Shown here: positions 1 to 7,602 of the stretch, piece by piece
How positions within the stretch are numbered: the first letter of the stretch is position 1
Layout: each line of letters begins with the position of its first letter
NCBI GenBank assembly: GCA_040005095.1
Contig: JBDTZN010000004.1
Location: forward strand, 1 to 64,000
Reading direction: 5' to 3'
Source: UBA5186 sp040005095
GTDB lineage: Bacteria; Actinomycetota; Thermoleophilia; Gaiellales; Gaiellaceae
Length of the DNA stretch: 64,000 nt
The notes under the pieces: generated by a model
Told to the model about the DNA's origin: nothing
Database searches by the model: none
The model's input: the letters and a program-made list of their open reading frames with translations, nothing else
Position numbers and translations under genes: made by a program

Positions 1-238
1 CGACGCCGAGCTCCTCGCGGACGATGTAGGCGAGGCTCGTCTTGCCGAGTCCGGGTGGGCCGACGAACAGGACGTGGTCGAGCGCCTCGCCGCGCGCGCG
101 CGTCGCGTCGAGCGCGATCGCAAGCTGCTCCTTGACGCGCTCCTGACCGACGAACTCGTCCAGGCGCCGCGGGCGGAGGGTCTGCTCGAGCTCCTCCTCT
201 TCTCCAGGCGCTACGGGCGCGACGAAGATCTCTGTCAT
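1..238 (-). CDS. ruvB: Holliday junction branch-migration ATPase RuvB, N-terminal part
   Basis: Only the first 79 codons lie in the window; the gene runs off the left edge. The product is the hexameric AAA+ motor that with RuvA drives branch migration at Holliday junctions in the cytoplasm. The Walker A motif GPPGLGKT is visible near residue 58, preceded by the family-typical LRPRRLDEFVGQ segment. The ATG overlaps the ruvA stop (ATGA), so translation is coupled to ruvA; order of transcription is ruvC-ruvA-ruvB. Identification is secure despite truncation. Confidence 0.95.
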   Translation of the reverse strand, partial: MTEIFVAPVAPGEEEELEQTLRPRRLDEFVGQERVKEQLAIALDATRARGEALDHVLFVGPPGLGKTSLAYIVREELGV

Positions 239-801
239 GCGGCGCGCAGGGCCTGCCGGACGCGCTCCTCCGGCGGCAAGTCGGGATCGGTGGAGGCGAG
301 CGCCTGCTCGGCCTCGAGCAGCGTGTAGCCGAGCTCGACCAGCGCCTCGCGGGCCACGAGCTCGGGCCTGGTTCCAGCGGCGGACGAGATCGGCACGGGC
401 TCGTCGGCGAGCTTCTCCTTGAGCTCGAGCACGATCCGCTCTGCGGTCTTCTTCCCGATACCCGGGATCGCCTGGAACCGCGCCGCGTCCTCCAGCACGA
501 TCGCGCGCCGCAGCTCAGCCGCGGGCGAGCCCGACACGACCGCAAGGGCCACCTTGGGCCCGACGCCGTTCACCGACAGCAGCGAGACGAAGAGGTCGCG
601 CTCGGCCTGCTCGGCGAAGCCGAAGAGCTGCAATGCGTCCTCCCGGACGTTCAGATAGGTCAGGAGCGTCACCTCGTCGGCACCGTCGGCCTTGCGAACG
701 GCGCTCGGGGTCGCCTGGACGAGGTAGCCCACTCCCGCCACGTCCACGACGAGCCCTTCGGCGGTGCGCGCGATCGGGCGGCCGCGGAGCTGCGCGATCA
801 C
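235..801 (-). CDS. ruvA: Holliday junction DNA-binding protein RuvA
   Basis: A 188-residue protein, close to the usual 190-205. It binds four-way junctions as a tetramer and loads RuvB. The N-terminal OB-fold begins IAQLRGRPIARTAEG; helix-hairpin-helix elements follow (FVSLLSVNGVGPKVALAV near residue 75 and IPGIGKKTAERIVLELK near residue 110), and a short C-terminal domain III for RuvB contact closes the protein. I chose the GTG at 801 because homologues start at this point and it forms a GTGA overlap with the ruvC stop. The frame stays open upstream, but that part only shadows ruvC. Confidence 0.95.
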   Translation of the reverse strand: MIAQLRGRPIARTAEGLVVDVAGVGYLVQATPSAVRKADGADEVTLLTYLNVREDALQLFGFAEQAERDLFVSLLSVNGVGPKVALAVVSGSPAAELRRAIVLEDAARFQAIPGIGKKTAERIVLELKEKLADEPVPISSAAGTRPELVAREALVELGYTLLEAEQALASTDPDLPPEERVRQALRAA

Positions 802-1292
802 GCGCCGCTCACCATCTTGAGCAGAGGCGGAGCGAGCGCGTGGCAGATCGCGACGGCGAGCGCATCGGCTGCATGCGTCGGCTTGGGCTCCTCGCTCATG
901 CCAAGGATCGCCTTGACCATCCGCTGCACTTGCGCTTTCTCGGCGCGGCCGTAGCCGCAAACCGTCTGCTTGACGCGGGAGGGTGCGTACTCAGCGCACT
1001 CGACGCCGGCGCGCGCCGCCGCGACGAGCACGGCTCCGCGGGCTTGGCCGACGGAGAGCGCGGTGCGGGCGTTTGCGCCGACGAACGATTCCTCGAGGAC
1101 GACGGCATCCGGTGCGTGCAGCTCGATGAGACCCGCCACGCCCTCGTAGATCGTCTTCAGCCGCAGCTCCGGGCGCTCCCCGGCAGCCGTCTGCCACCAC
1201 CCGTGGTCGATGGCCTTGAGGCGCCCGCCGCTTTCGTGGACGATCCCGTATCCGCATGCAGCCGTTCCTGGGTCGATGCCTACGACTTTCAC
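798..1292 (-). CDS. ruvC: Crossover junction endodeoxyribonuclease RuvC
   Basis: A 164-residue RNase H-fold resolvase that cuts Holliday junctions bound by RuvAB. It starts with VVGIDPGTAACGYG, containing the first catalytic Asp, then DAVVLEESF with the catalytic Glu, and the C-terminal segment EEPKPTHAADALAVAICH with the last acidic pair. The start is GTG. It is first gene of a ruvC-ruvA-ruvB operon with 4-base overlaps. In many actinobacteria yebC lies directly upstream; here a cupredoxin gene on the other strand separates them. Confidence 0.96.
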   Translation of the reverse strand: MKVVGIDPGTAACGYGIVHESGGRLKAIDHGWWQTAAGERPELRLKTIYEGVAGLIELHAPDAVVLEESFVGANARTALSVGQARGAVLVAAARAGVECAEYAPSRVKQTVCGYGRAEKAQVQRMVKAILGMSEEPKPTHAADALAVAICHALAPPLLKMVSGA

Positions 1293-1565
1293 GAGGACAC
1301 GTTAGGCACCGCTTCGGACGATCCTCCCCGATTAGGCCGCGCCTGGCTCGGGAAGGAGTCGCGCGTGCCGCTCACCAAAGACGAAGCGAACCCGAATCTC
1401 CCGGTCAGCGTCAAGGCTCCGGCCGACGCGCTTCCTTACTCGGCACTGGCGTCGCGCTAGACGCGACCGCGAAAACGCCTGCACACCGCAAGTCTGAGCC
1501 CGAAACCGCGTCGTTTTGAACGCGGGGACGTTTCGCACACAAGCTTCGACAAAGGGGTTCCGAAA

Positions 1566-2444
1566 ATGCGCCGATTGCTGCTCTTGCTCTTTGCCTCGAT
1601 AGCGCTCACAGCCGCCGCGCCCGGCGTGACCGCAACGATCACCGTCGTGATCTCGAAGGCGGGCATCGTGCCGGCCGACGTGACGGTCAAGCAGGGAGAC
1701 ACGGTCACGTGGACGAACAGCGACGCGGTCGCGCACCAGATCGTCGTCAAGAACTACAACTGCAGCCTCACGATCCAGCCGGGCCAGCAGGGGTCGTGCA
1801 CGTTCAGCCAGTCGGGCAAGTTCAACTACAGCGATCCGACGCAGACCGGCAACAAGTTCAAGGGGAGCATCACCGTCCAGGCCGGGCCCACCTCCGTCAC
1901 GCTCCAGTCGTCGAAGAAGATCCTGATCTTCGGCGGCGCGGCGACGCTCTCCGGCGCCGTGTCGACGGCCCAGGCGGGCGAGCGGGTGACCATCCTCGCC
2001 CAGCCGTGCGGTCAGACCGCGTTCTCTCAGCTGACGAGCCTCTCGACCACGACGGGCGGCGCCTTCAGCTACGTCGTGAAGCCGACGCTGAACACGAACT
2101 TCCAAGCCAAATGGAAGGCCGCTGCCGCGACGGTCACCGTGAAGGTGCGGCCCCGCGTCCGTTTGACCCGGCTCGCGGCCGGCCGGTTCTCGGTCAGTGT
2201 GACGGCGGCGATGCCGTTCACCGGCAGATACGTGGTCTTCCAGCGCTACAGCGCCCCGCTGACCCGCTGGGTGTCCGTGAAGCGCGTCTATCTGAGGGCC
2301 ACGACCGGGGCCGCGCCGCTCGTCGTGACGTCCGCGAGCTTCAGGGCCAAGGTGAAATCGCGTCTCCGCGTGCGCGCCTTCATGCCGCAGGCTCAGGTCG
2401 GCGCCTGCTACGTCGCCGGGATCGGCAACGTCATTCGCAGTTAG
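1566..2444 (+). CDS. Secreted cupredoxin-like protein
   Basis: A 292-residue exported protein. Residues 1-20 form a signal peptide (MRR, then a Leu/Ala-rich core). Residues about 21-100 resemble a plastocyanin/azurin-type cupredoxin: the segment VKQGDTVTWTNSDAVAHQIV carries the first copper His. A Cys lies in QQGSCTFSQSGKFNYS and could serve as copper Cys, but the downstream HxxxxM/Q pair is not obvious, so copper binding is uncertain. The remaining 190 residues look like two beta-sandwich (Ig-like) repeats. Its stop overlaps the yebC stop by 4 bases, convergent. It sits between yebC and ruvC, a place normally without a gene in related bacteria. Substrate or partner unknown. Confidence 0.8.
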   Translation: MRRLLLLLFASIALTAAAPGVTATITVVISKAGIVPADVTVKQGDTVTWTNSDAVAHQIVVKNYNCSLTIQPGQQGSCTFSQSGKFNYSDPTQTGNKFKGSITVQAGPTSVTLQSSKKILIFGGAATLSGAVSTAQAGERVTILAQPCGQTAFSQLTSLSTTTGGAFSYVVKPTLNTNFQAKWKAAAATVTVKVRPRVRLTRLAAGRFSVSVTAAMPFTGRYVVFQRYSAPLTRWVSVKRVYLRATTGAAPLVVTSASFRAKVKSRLRVRAFMPQAQVGACYVAGIGNVIRS

Positions 2445-3196
2445 CTCGCCGCAGCCTCCAAGACGCGCTCGGGGATGTCGAAGTTCGCGTACACGTCCTG
2501 AACGTCGTCGTTTTCCTCGAGCGCTTCGATCAGGCGGACGAGCTTCTTCGCCGACGCCTCGTCGTCGATCGCTACCGTCGTCTTCGGGATCATCGTCACG
2601 TCTGCGTCCTCGACGGAGAACCCGGCGGCCTCGACGGCCTCGCGGACGCTGACGAGCGCGTCCGGCTCGGCGATCACCTCGTAGACGTCGCCGTCGCGGC
2701 TCACGTCCTCCGCCCCGCCCTCGGCGGCTGCGAGGGTCAGCTCGTCCTCGTCGGCGCCCTCCGCGGGCACCAGCACGCGCCCGCGGCGCTCGAACAACCA
2801 CGCAACGGCGCCAGTCGACCCGAGGTTGCCGTCGTTCTTGGCGAACGCACTGCGGACGTCGGCGGCCGTGCGGTTGCGGTTGTCGGTCAGCGCCTCGACG
2901 AGCACGGCCACGCCCTCGGGCCCGTACCCCTCGTAGATCACCGTCTCGTACGCGGCCGCGTCGGCGTCCGCGCCGGAGCCGCGCGCGATCGCACGGTCGA
3001 TGTTGTCCTTCGGCATGGAGTAGGACTTCGCCTTCTCGATCGCGTTCGCAAGGGCAAGGTTCCCGGACGGATCTGGCCCGCCGTCGCGAGCCGCGACGAT
3101 GATCGCCCGCGAGAGCTTGGAGAAGAGGACGCCGCGCTTCTTGTCCGCCGCGCCCTTCTTGTGCTTGATCGACGCCCACTTGCTATGACCGGACAT
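2441..3196 (-). CDS. yebC: YebC/PmpR family translation/transcription factor
   Basis: A 251-residue protein of normal family length. The N-terminus MSGHSKWASIKHKKGAADKK is the family hallmark, and YEGYGPEGVAVLVEALTDNRNRT is the conserved central motif. YebC-type proteins are reported as DNA-binding regulators and, more recently, as factors acting on ribosomes stalled at proline-rich stretches; which applies here is not visible. Its start overlaps the end of pdxT by 14 bases, so it is co-transcribed with pdxT. Confidence 0.95.
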   Translation of the reverse strand: MSGHSKWASIKHKKGAADKKRGVLFSKLSRAIIVAARDGGPDPSGNLALANAIEKAKSYSMPKDNIDRAIARGSGADADAAAYETVIYEGYGPEGVAVLVEALTDNRNRTAADVRSAFAKNDGNLGSTGAVAWLFERRGRVLVPAEGADEDELTLAAAEGGAEDVSRDGDVYEVIAEPDALVSVREAVEAAGFSVEDADVTMIPKTTVAIDDEASAKKLVRLIEALEENDDVQDVYANFDIPERVLEAAAS

Positions 3197-3737
3197 GCCC
3201 CTCCTGTCGTACCAGTTCGAGGAACCGCTCGTGGACGCGCGTGTCGTCCGTCAGCTCGGGATGGAACGACGCGACTAGGAACCGGCCTTCGCGCAGCAGC
3301 ACGGGCTCACCGTCGTAGCTCGCGAGCGTCTCGACCCGAGGGCCTTCGTCCACGACCCGGGGCGCGCGGATGAACACGCCACGGAGCGGCCTCTCGTCGC
3401 CGAGGTGCAGATCGGCCTCGAAGCTCGCGACCTGCCGGCCGTAGCCGTTTCGCTCGACGGCGAGATCGATCAGGCCCAGGTGGTTGCGGTCGAGGAGGAT
3501 CATTCCCGCGCAGGTGCCGAAGATCGGAGCCGCGAAGCGCTCGATCGCCTCCTCCAGCCCGTAGAGGCGGATCAGGCGCATGATCGCCGTCGACTCGCCC
3601 CCGGGGATGATCAGCCCGTCCAGCCCTTGCAGTTGCTCGGGCTTACGTACCTCGACGACGGCCGGGCCGAGCCGCCGCAGCATCGCCGCGTGCTCGCGAA
3701 AGTTTCCCTGAACGGCCAGGACGCCGATCGTCTCCAT
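3183..3737 (-). CDS. pdxT: Pyridoxal 5'-phosphate synthase glutaminase subunit PdxT
   Basis: A 184-residue class-I-type glutaminase that hydrolyses glutamine and passes ammonia to PdxS in the DXP-independent vitamin B6 pathway. Visible motifs: IGVLAVQGNFREH at the N-terminus, IIPGGESTAI (oxyanion region), FGTCAGMILL with the nucleophile Cys near residue 77, and ASFHPELTDD with the catalytic His and Glu near the C-terminus. Usual length is about 190. It is separated from pdxS by an SDR gene and overlaps yebC downstream. Confidence 0.96.
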   Translation of the reverse strand: METIGVLAVQGNFREHAAMLRRLGPAVVEVRKPEQLQGLDGLIIPGGESTAIMRLIRLYGLEEAIERFAAPIFGTCAGMILLDRNHLGLIDLAVERNGYGRQVASFEADLHLGDERPLRGVFIRAPRVVDEGPRVETLASYDGEPVLLREGRFLVASFHPELTDDTRVHERFLELVRQEGHVRS

Positions 3738-3752
3738 TGCGTGAATTCTGCC

Positions 3753-4514
3753 TTACCCCATCCAGGCGCCGTTGTTCTGGTCGATCGCCTGCCCGGTGAC
3801 GCCGCGGGCGTCGTCGGAGAGCAGCCACGCGACTGTGCCTGCAATCTCCTCCGGCTCGCTCATCCGCCGCAGGGGTACCTCCTGCATTGCCCGCTCGTAG
3901 GCCTCCTCGCGCGTGCCCGGCATCGCGTCGAGGCCCTCCCAGGTCATCTCGGTCTTGATCCAGCCGGGACAGATCGCATTCACCTGCACGTTTTGCGCCG
4001 CCAGCTCGGCCGCGAGCGAGCGAACGAGGCCGAGCAGCCCCGCCTTCGAGGCGCTGTAGCCCGTGTAGACCGGGACGGCGATGCGCGCGAGGATCGACGC
4101 AGTGACCACCATGTGGCGGGTCGCTGGGCCCGGTGCGAGATGGCGCTGGGCCGCTCGGACGCAGTTGTAGGTGCCCACGAGATTCGTCGCGACGAGATCC
4201 TCGAAGCGATCCTCGTGGCCGGAGGCGTTCGGACCACCGATGCCCGCGTTCGCGATCAGCGCGTGGACTGCGCCGAGGCGGGCGGCCGCGCCGGCGAAGG
4301 CCTCGTCCACGGCGTTTCGGTCGCGGATGTCGCAGGAGAGGCACTGGACGGGGCCTGCGAGCGTCTTCGCGGTCTCCTCGAGCCGGCCCCGGTCGCGAGC
4401 CAGCAGCGTCAGCGCCGCGCCCTCCGCGGAGAGCCGCTGCGCGATCGCGCGTCCGATCCCCGTCCCAGCGCCGGTGACAACAATGTGACGATCGGCGAAA
4501 CGCACCTGCTTCAT
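3753..4514 (-). CDS. Short-chain dehydrogenase/reductase (SDR)
   Basis: A 253-residue classical SDR. The cofactor motif TGAGTGIGRAIAQRL is at residues 15-29, NAGIGG near 90, a Ser in the VVTASILARIAVP strand near 140, and the catalytic YSASKAG near 157. Arg in LLARDRGR after beta-2 favours NADPH. It lies 15 bases upstream of pdxT and downstream of pdxS, inside what is normally a pdxST pair. The position suggests, but does not show, an oxidoreductase on a B6 vitamer; a generic 3-oxoacyl-ACP-reductase-like role is equally possible. Confidence 0.85.
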   Translation of the reverse strand: MKQVRFADRHIVVTGAGTGIGRAIAQRLSAEGAALTLLARDRGRLEETAKTLAGPVQCLSCDIRDRNAVDEAFAGAAARLGAVHALIANAGIGGPNASGHEDRFEDLVATNLVGTYNCVRAAQRHLAPGPATRHMVVTASILARIAVPVYTGYSASKAGLLGLVRSLAAELAAQNVQVNAICPGWIKTEMTWEGLDAMPGTREEAYERAMQEVPLRRMSEPEEIAGTVAWLLSDDARGVTGQAIDQNNGAWMG

Positions 4515-4550
4515 CGTGATCTCCTGCCGGACTGCGCGCTAGTGGTGGCG

Positions 4551-4640
4551 GCGGAGCCGGGCTCCGCCCGGCGGGAGCCTAGGCGTGTTGGACCGGGCGA
4601 ATTGTGAAGGAGGGGGCTCGCGGGGGAACCATGGGTTCCT
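4551..4640. repeat. Composite palindromic repeat, copy A (after pdxS)
   Basis: Two palindromes in the gap between the SDR start and the pdxS stop. Palindrome 1 (4551-4579) is a GC-rich inverted repeat that reads almost base for base like 52381-52409, one mismatch in 29. Palindrome 2 (4625-4639) is GGAACCATGGGTTCC, which recurs at 52476-52490. Both copies lie directly after the stop of a minus-strand gene and probably act as its transcription terminator, but there is no clear T-run. This is a dispersed intergenic element of unknown family. Confidence 0.7.
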
Positions 4641-4648
4641 CCGCGTCC

Positions 4649-5539
4649 TTACCAGCCTCTGGTCTCGAGCAGGTCTTCGGGAGCGAGCGTCGCCGTGGAG
4701 AGCCCGCTCATCGCGTCGCCGAGGCCCTGCGAGACGCGCGCGAGCACCTCGGCGTCGGCGAAGTGCGTCGTCGCCTCGACAATCGCCTTCGCCCGCTGTT
4801 CAGGATTGTCCGACTTGAAGATCCCGGAGCCGACGAAGACGCCGTCGGCACCGAGCTGCATGCAGAGCGCCGCGTCGGCCGGAGTCGCGATGCCTCCGGC
4901 GGTGAACGTGACGACCGGAAGGCGGCCGTTCTCGGCCACCCAGCGCACGAGCTCGGCCGGAGCCTGGAGGTTCTTCGCCTCGCTGTAGAGCTCCGTCTCG
5001 TCGAGCGAGCCGAGACGCTTGATCGAGCCGAACACCGAGCGCATGTGCGTGACGGCGTTGACGATGTCGCCCGTGCCCGCCTCGCCCTTGGTGCGGATCA
5101 TCGCCGCGCCCTCGGAGATACGGCGCAGGGCCTCGCCGATGTTCGTGCAGCCGCAGACGAAGGGGACGGTGAACTTCCACTTGTCGATGTGGTTGGCCGT
5201 GTCGGCGGGCGTCAGTACCTCGGACTCGTCGATGTAGTCGACCTCGAGCGCCTCGAGGATCTGGGCCTCGACGAAATGCCCGATGCGCGCCTTCGCCATG
5301 ACCGGGATCGTCACCGTCTCCTGGATCTCGCGGATCTTGTCCGGGTCGGCCATGCGCGCGACGCCACCGTCGCGGCGGATGTCGGACGGAACGCGCTCGA
5401 GCGCCATCACCGCGACCGCTCCAGCCTCCTCGGCGATCTGCGCCTGGTCGGCGTTGGTCACGTCCATGATCACCCCGCCCTTGAGCATCTCGGCGAGGCC
5501 GCTCTTCACGCGCATTGTTCCCAGGTCAGCCATGGCCAT
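4649..5539 (-). CDS. pdxS: Pyridoxal 5'-phosphate synthase lyase subunit PdxS
   Basis: A 296-residue TIM-barrel synthase that condenses ribose 5-phosphate, glyceraldehyde 3-phosphate and ammonia to PLP, as a dodecamer with PdxT. Conserved segments: GGVIMDVTNADQAQIAEEAG near residue 22 (the Asp binds R5P), IPVMAKARIGHFVEAQ with the Schiff-base Lys near residue 82, FVCGCTNIGEAL with the second phase Lys neighbourhood (FTVPFVCGC), and VVTFTAGGIATPADAALCMQ. The ATG at 5539 has AGGA four bases upstream. Only 12 bases separate its start from the divergent esterase start. Confidence 0.97.
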   Translation of the reverse strand: MAMADLGTMRVKSGLAEMLKGGVIMDVTNADQAQIAEEAGAVAVMALERVPSDIRRDGGVARMADPDKIREIQETVTIPVMAKARIGHFVEAQILEALEVDYIDESEVLTPADTANHIDKWKFTVPFVCGCTNIGEALRRISEGAAMIRTKGEAGTGDIVNAVTHMRSVFGSIKRLGSLDETELYSEAKNLQAPAELVRWVAENGRLPVVTFTAGGIATPADAALCMQLGADGVFVGSGIFKSDNPEQRAKAIVEATTHFADAEVLARVSQGLGDAMSGLSTATLAPEDLLETRGW

Positions 5540-5551
5540 ATCCTAGCGGCC

Positions 5552-6577
5552 GTGTTCCCCTGGGATTCGGAGTGGCACGGACGGCTCGAGCAGCGCACGA
5601 TCGAGTCGGAGGCGCTGCGCGGGAACCCGCTCGGCGACCCGCATGTGCGGCCGGTCTACGTCTACGTGCCGCCCGGGTACGACGACGAGCCGGAACGGCG
5701 TTACCCGTCCGTCTACGTGATTCAGGGCCTCTCCGGTCAGGTCGACATGTGGCTGGCACGCAAGCGCTGGGGCGGGCGCAACTTCCCCGAGCTGACGGAC
5801 GAGCTCTTCTCATCCGGAGAGACCCCGCCGTGCATCGTCGTCTTCGTCGATGCCTGGACGCGTTACGGCGGCAGCCAGTACGTCGACTCGCCGGCTGTGG
5901 GCCGGTACCACACCTACCTCTGCAACGAGCTCGTGCCCTGGGTCGACCGTGAGTACCGGACAATGGCGGCTCCCGAGCACCGCGGCATCCACGGGAAGTC
6001 GAGCGGCGGCTACGGCGCGCAGATCACGCCCATGCTACGCCCCGATCTGTTCGGCGCGTTCGCCTCGCACGCGGGCGACGCGCTGTTCGAGTGCTGCTTC
6101 ATGCCGGAGTTCCCCACAGCCGCGCGCGCGTTAGCGCGCGAGTACGACGGCTCGCCCCAGCGGTTCTGGGACGACTTCTGGAGCGGCCGCCCGCAGGACA
6201 AGCCGACGGACATGACACTCGTAAACGTGCTCGCGATGGCCGCGTGCTACTCCCCGAACGACGACGGCTCGTACGAGCTTCCCTTCGAGCTGCCGAGCGG
6301 ACGCCTACGCCAGGACGTGTGGGCGCGCTGGCTCGAGTGGGATCCGGTACGGATGGCCCCGCGCTATGCCGATGCGCTTCGCGGCCTGCGCGGTATCTAC
6401 CTCGACGCTGGCACGCGCGACGAGTTCTCTCTCGACCTTGGCGCCATCGCCATGCATGACGCATTGGAGGCACTCGGCGTGGAGTCGCAGTTCGAGCTCT
6501 TCGACGGCACGCACTCCGGGGTCATCGACTCCCGCTACCCGCTATCGCTGCGGTTCCTCGCCGAACGATTGAGCTAG
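5552..6577 (+). CDS. Putative esterase of the esterase D / Fes-like alpha/beta-hydrolase family
   Basis: A 341-residue alpha/beta hydrolase resembling the bacterial PF00756-type esterases. The N-terminal part has VYVYVPPGYDDEPERRYPSV, usual for this family. The nucleophile elbow is GKSSGG near residue 150 (GIHGKSSGGYGAQI), an acid residue is likely in GIYLDAGTRDEF near residue 285, and the catalytic His in FDGTHSGVID near residue 316. No signal peptide, so cytoplasmic; substrate not predictable. I chose GTG 5552 because the conserved reading begins there; upstream the frame is only antisense to pdxS. Divergent from pdxS with a 12-base gap, so mRNAs here are probably leaderless or overlap. Confidence 0.85.
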   Translation: MFPWDSEWHGRLEQRTIESEALRGNPLGDPHVRPVYVYVPPGYDDEPERRYPSVYVIQGLSGQVDMWLARKRWGGRNFPELTDELFSSGETPPCIVVFVDAWTRYGGSQYVDSPAVGRYHTYLCNELVPWVDREYRTMAAPEHRGIHGKSSGGYGAQITPMLRPDLFGAFASHAGDALFECCFMPEFPTAARALAREYDGSPQRFWDDFWSGRPQDKPTDMTLVNVLAMAACYSPNDDGSYELPFELPSGRLRQDVWARWLEWDPVRMAPRYADALRGLRGIYLDAGTRDEFSLDLGAIAMHDALEALGVESQFELFDGTHSGVIDSRYPLSLRFLAERLS

Positions 6578-7362
6578 GCGAGCTCGCGCTCGAGGACGGA
6601 CGCGACCGCCGTGAGCGCGACGCGGGTCTCGTCGAGGCGCGGTTCCCGTGTGGTCAGGCGCTGGAGGCCGAGCCCCGGGAGGAGCAGGCCGCGTGCGAGC
6701 GACCGGGAGGAGTCCTGGATCACTAGCCACAGCTCCATCGTCAACGAGAGCGCCACGAGCGTCACGGCGAGCGGCGTGTAGAGCGCCGGCGCGAACGGCC
6801 AGAGGCGCTCGGCGAAGATCGTGAGGGGGGCCGCAAGGGCGGCGAAGTTCGTGCCGCAGCGCGGTGCGAAACGGCTCGGACGGGCCTCGCCCGCCCAGGT
6901 CGCGCCAAGGCTCCGGGCCTCGCAGGCCCCGATGGCGCGATGCTCGGCGCCGTGCAGGTTGAGGGTGCGGCCGCGCAGCATCCAGCCGAGGAGGCCGAGC
7001 GTCAGGAGAATGCCGATCAGCGTCCGCGCCGAGTCGGGCACGACCGCGAGCGCGAACGGCGCGAGCACGGCGAGCAGCAGCAGGTAGCGCTCGCGGGGGC
7101 GCGCGACACCGCCCCGGCGGAACAGCGGGGAAAGCGAGGCACCGAGGCGGACGAGGCCCCGAAGCAGCGGGATGCGCTGGAGAAACTTGTGCGGAGCCGG
7201 CGTGTCACCGGTTCGCAGCGTGCCGTCCACGCCGGCGAAGGCCCAGAAGCGCTCGCTCATGATCACCACGCCATCGGGACGAGCCATGCCGCCGAGGCGG
7301 GGCAACTCCGACTCCGCGTCGGCGCGAGCCAAGACAGCCGGAGTCGTCTGTGATCCGTCCAC
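6574..7362 (-). CDS. DUF1385 (YqhQ-like) membrane protein
   Basis: A 262-residue integral membrane protein. The DUF1385 signatures are visible: GGMARPDGVVIMSERFWAFA at the N-terminus, LNLHGAEHRAIGACE near residue 135 and RFAPRCGTNFAALA near residue 167 (conserved His/Glu and Cys). Two hydrophobic pairs lie near residues 92-130 and 175-220. Function of the family is unknown. The translation may start about 24 residues later, nearer the conserved GGMA segment. Its stop overlaps the esterase stop by 4 bases, convergent. Confidence 0.85.
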   Translation of the reverse strand: MDGSQTTPAVLARADAESELPRLGGMARPDGVVIMSERFWAFAGVDGTLRTGDTPAPHKFLQRIPLLRGLVRLGASLSPLFRRGGVARPRERYLLLLAVLAPFALAVVPDSARTLIGILLTLGLLGWMLRGRTLNLHGAEHRAIGACEARSLGATWAGEARPSRFAPRCGTNFAALAAPLTIFAERLWPFAPALYTPLAVTLVALSLTMELWLVIQDSSRSLARGLLLPGLGLQRLTTREPRLDETRVALTAVASVLERELA

Positions 7363-7384
7363 CTAGAGAGGATCGTCAAACGAA

Positions 7385-7410
7385 GGCCGCCCGGCAAGTG
7401 CCGGGCGGCC
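7385..7410 (-). terminator. Rho-independent terminator
   Basis: A perfect 11-bp stem (GGCCGCCCGGC) with a 4-base loop, followed on the minus strand by TTCGTTTG. It lies just downstream of the 25-residue membrane peptide gene and upstream of the DUF1385 gene, separating the two minus-strand units. Confidence 0.8.
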
Positions 7411-7447
7411 TATATCGGTCGAACCTCGGTCCTAGAGACGCGCGGGT

Positions 7448-7525
7448 TTACCAGCGGCCGCGCGAGAAGAAGCCGAGCAGCGCGAGGATCAGAATCACGA
7501 TCAGGATGATCCAGAGAAGGCTCAT
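7448..7525 (-). CDS. 25-residue single-pass membrane peptide
   Basis: MSLLWIILIVILILALLGFF followed by SRGRW: one transmembrane helix and a short basic tail. A strong Shine-Dalgarno (GAAAGGAGG, 7532-7540) sits 6 bases before the ATG, and a terminator follows, so it is a real small gene. The same design (Ile/Leu helix ending LGFFxRGR) recurs at 27718-27840, so the window holds two paralogues. It resembles the DUF3309-type hydrophobic peptides seen in many bacteria; function unknown. Confidence 0.75.
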   Translation of the reverse strand: MSLLWIILIVILILALLGFFSRGRW

Positions 7526-7602
7526 TCCGGTCCTCCTTTCAGATCGATCGGAGACTGGGATGTTGTTGCCACGCAGGTACAACGTAAAACGCTCGAAAAC
7601 GG

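Noticed and set aside
1332..3179. Very long minus-strand frame opposite the cupredoxin, running on through yebC
   Set aside because: Typical GC-rich antisense/shadow frame; low-complexity Arg/Gly product and no homology, whereas the opposite strand encodes a credible secreted protein.
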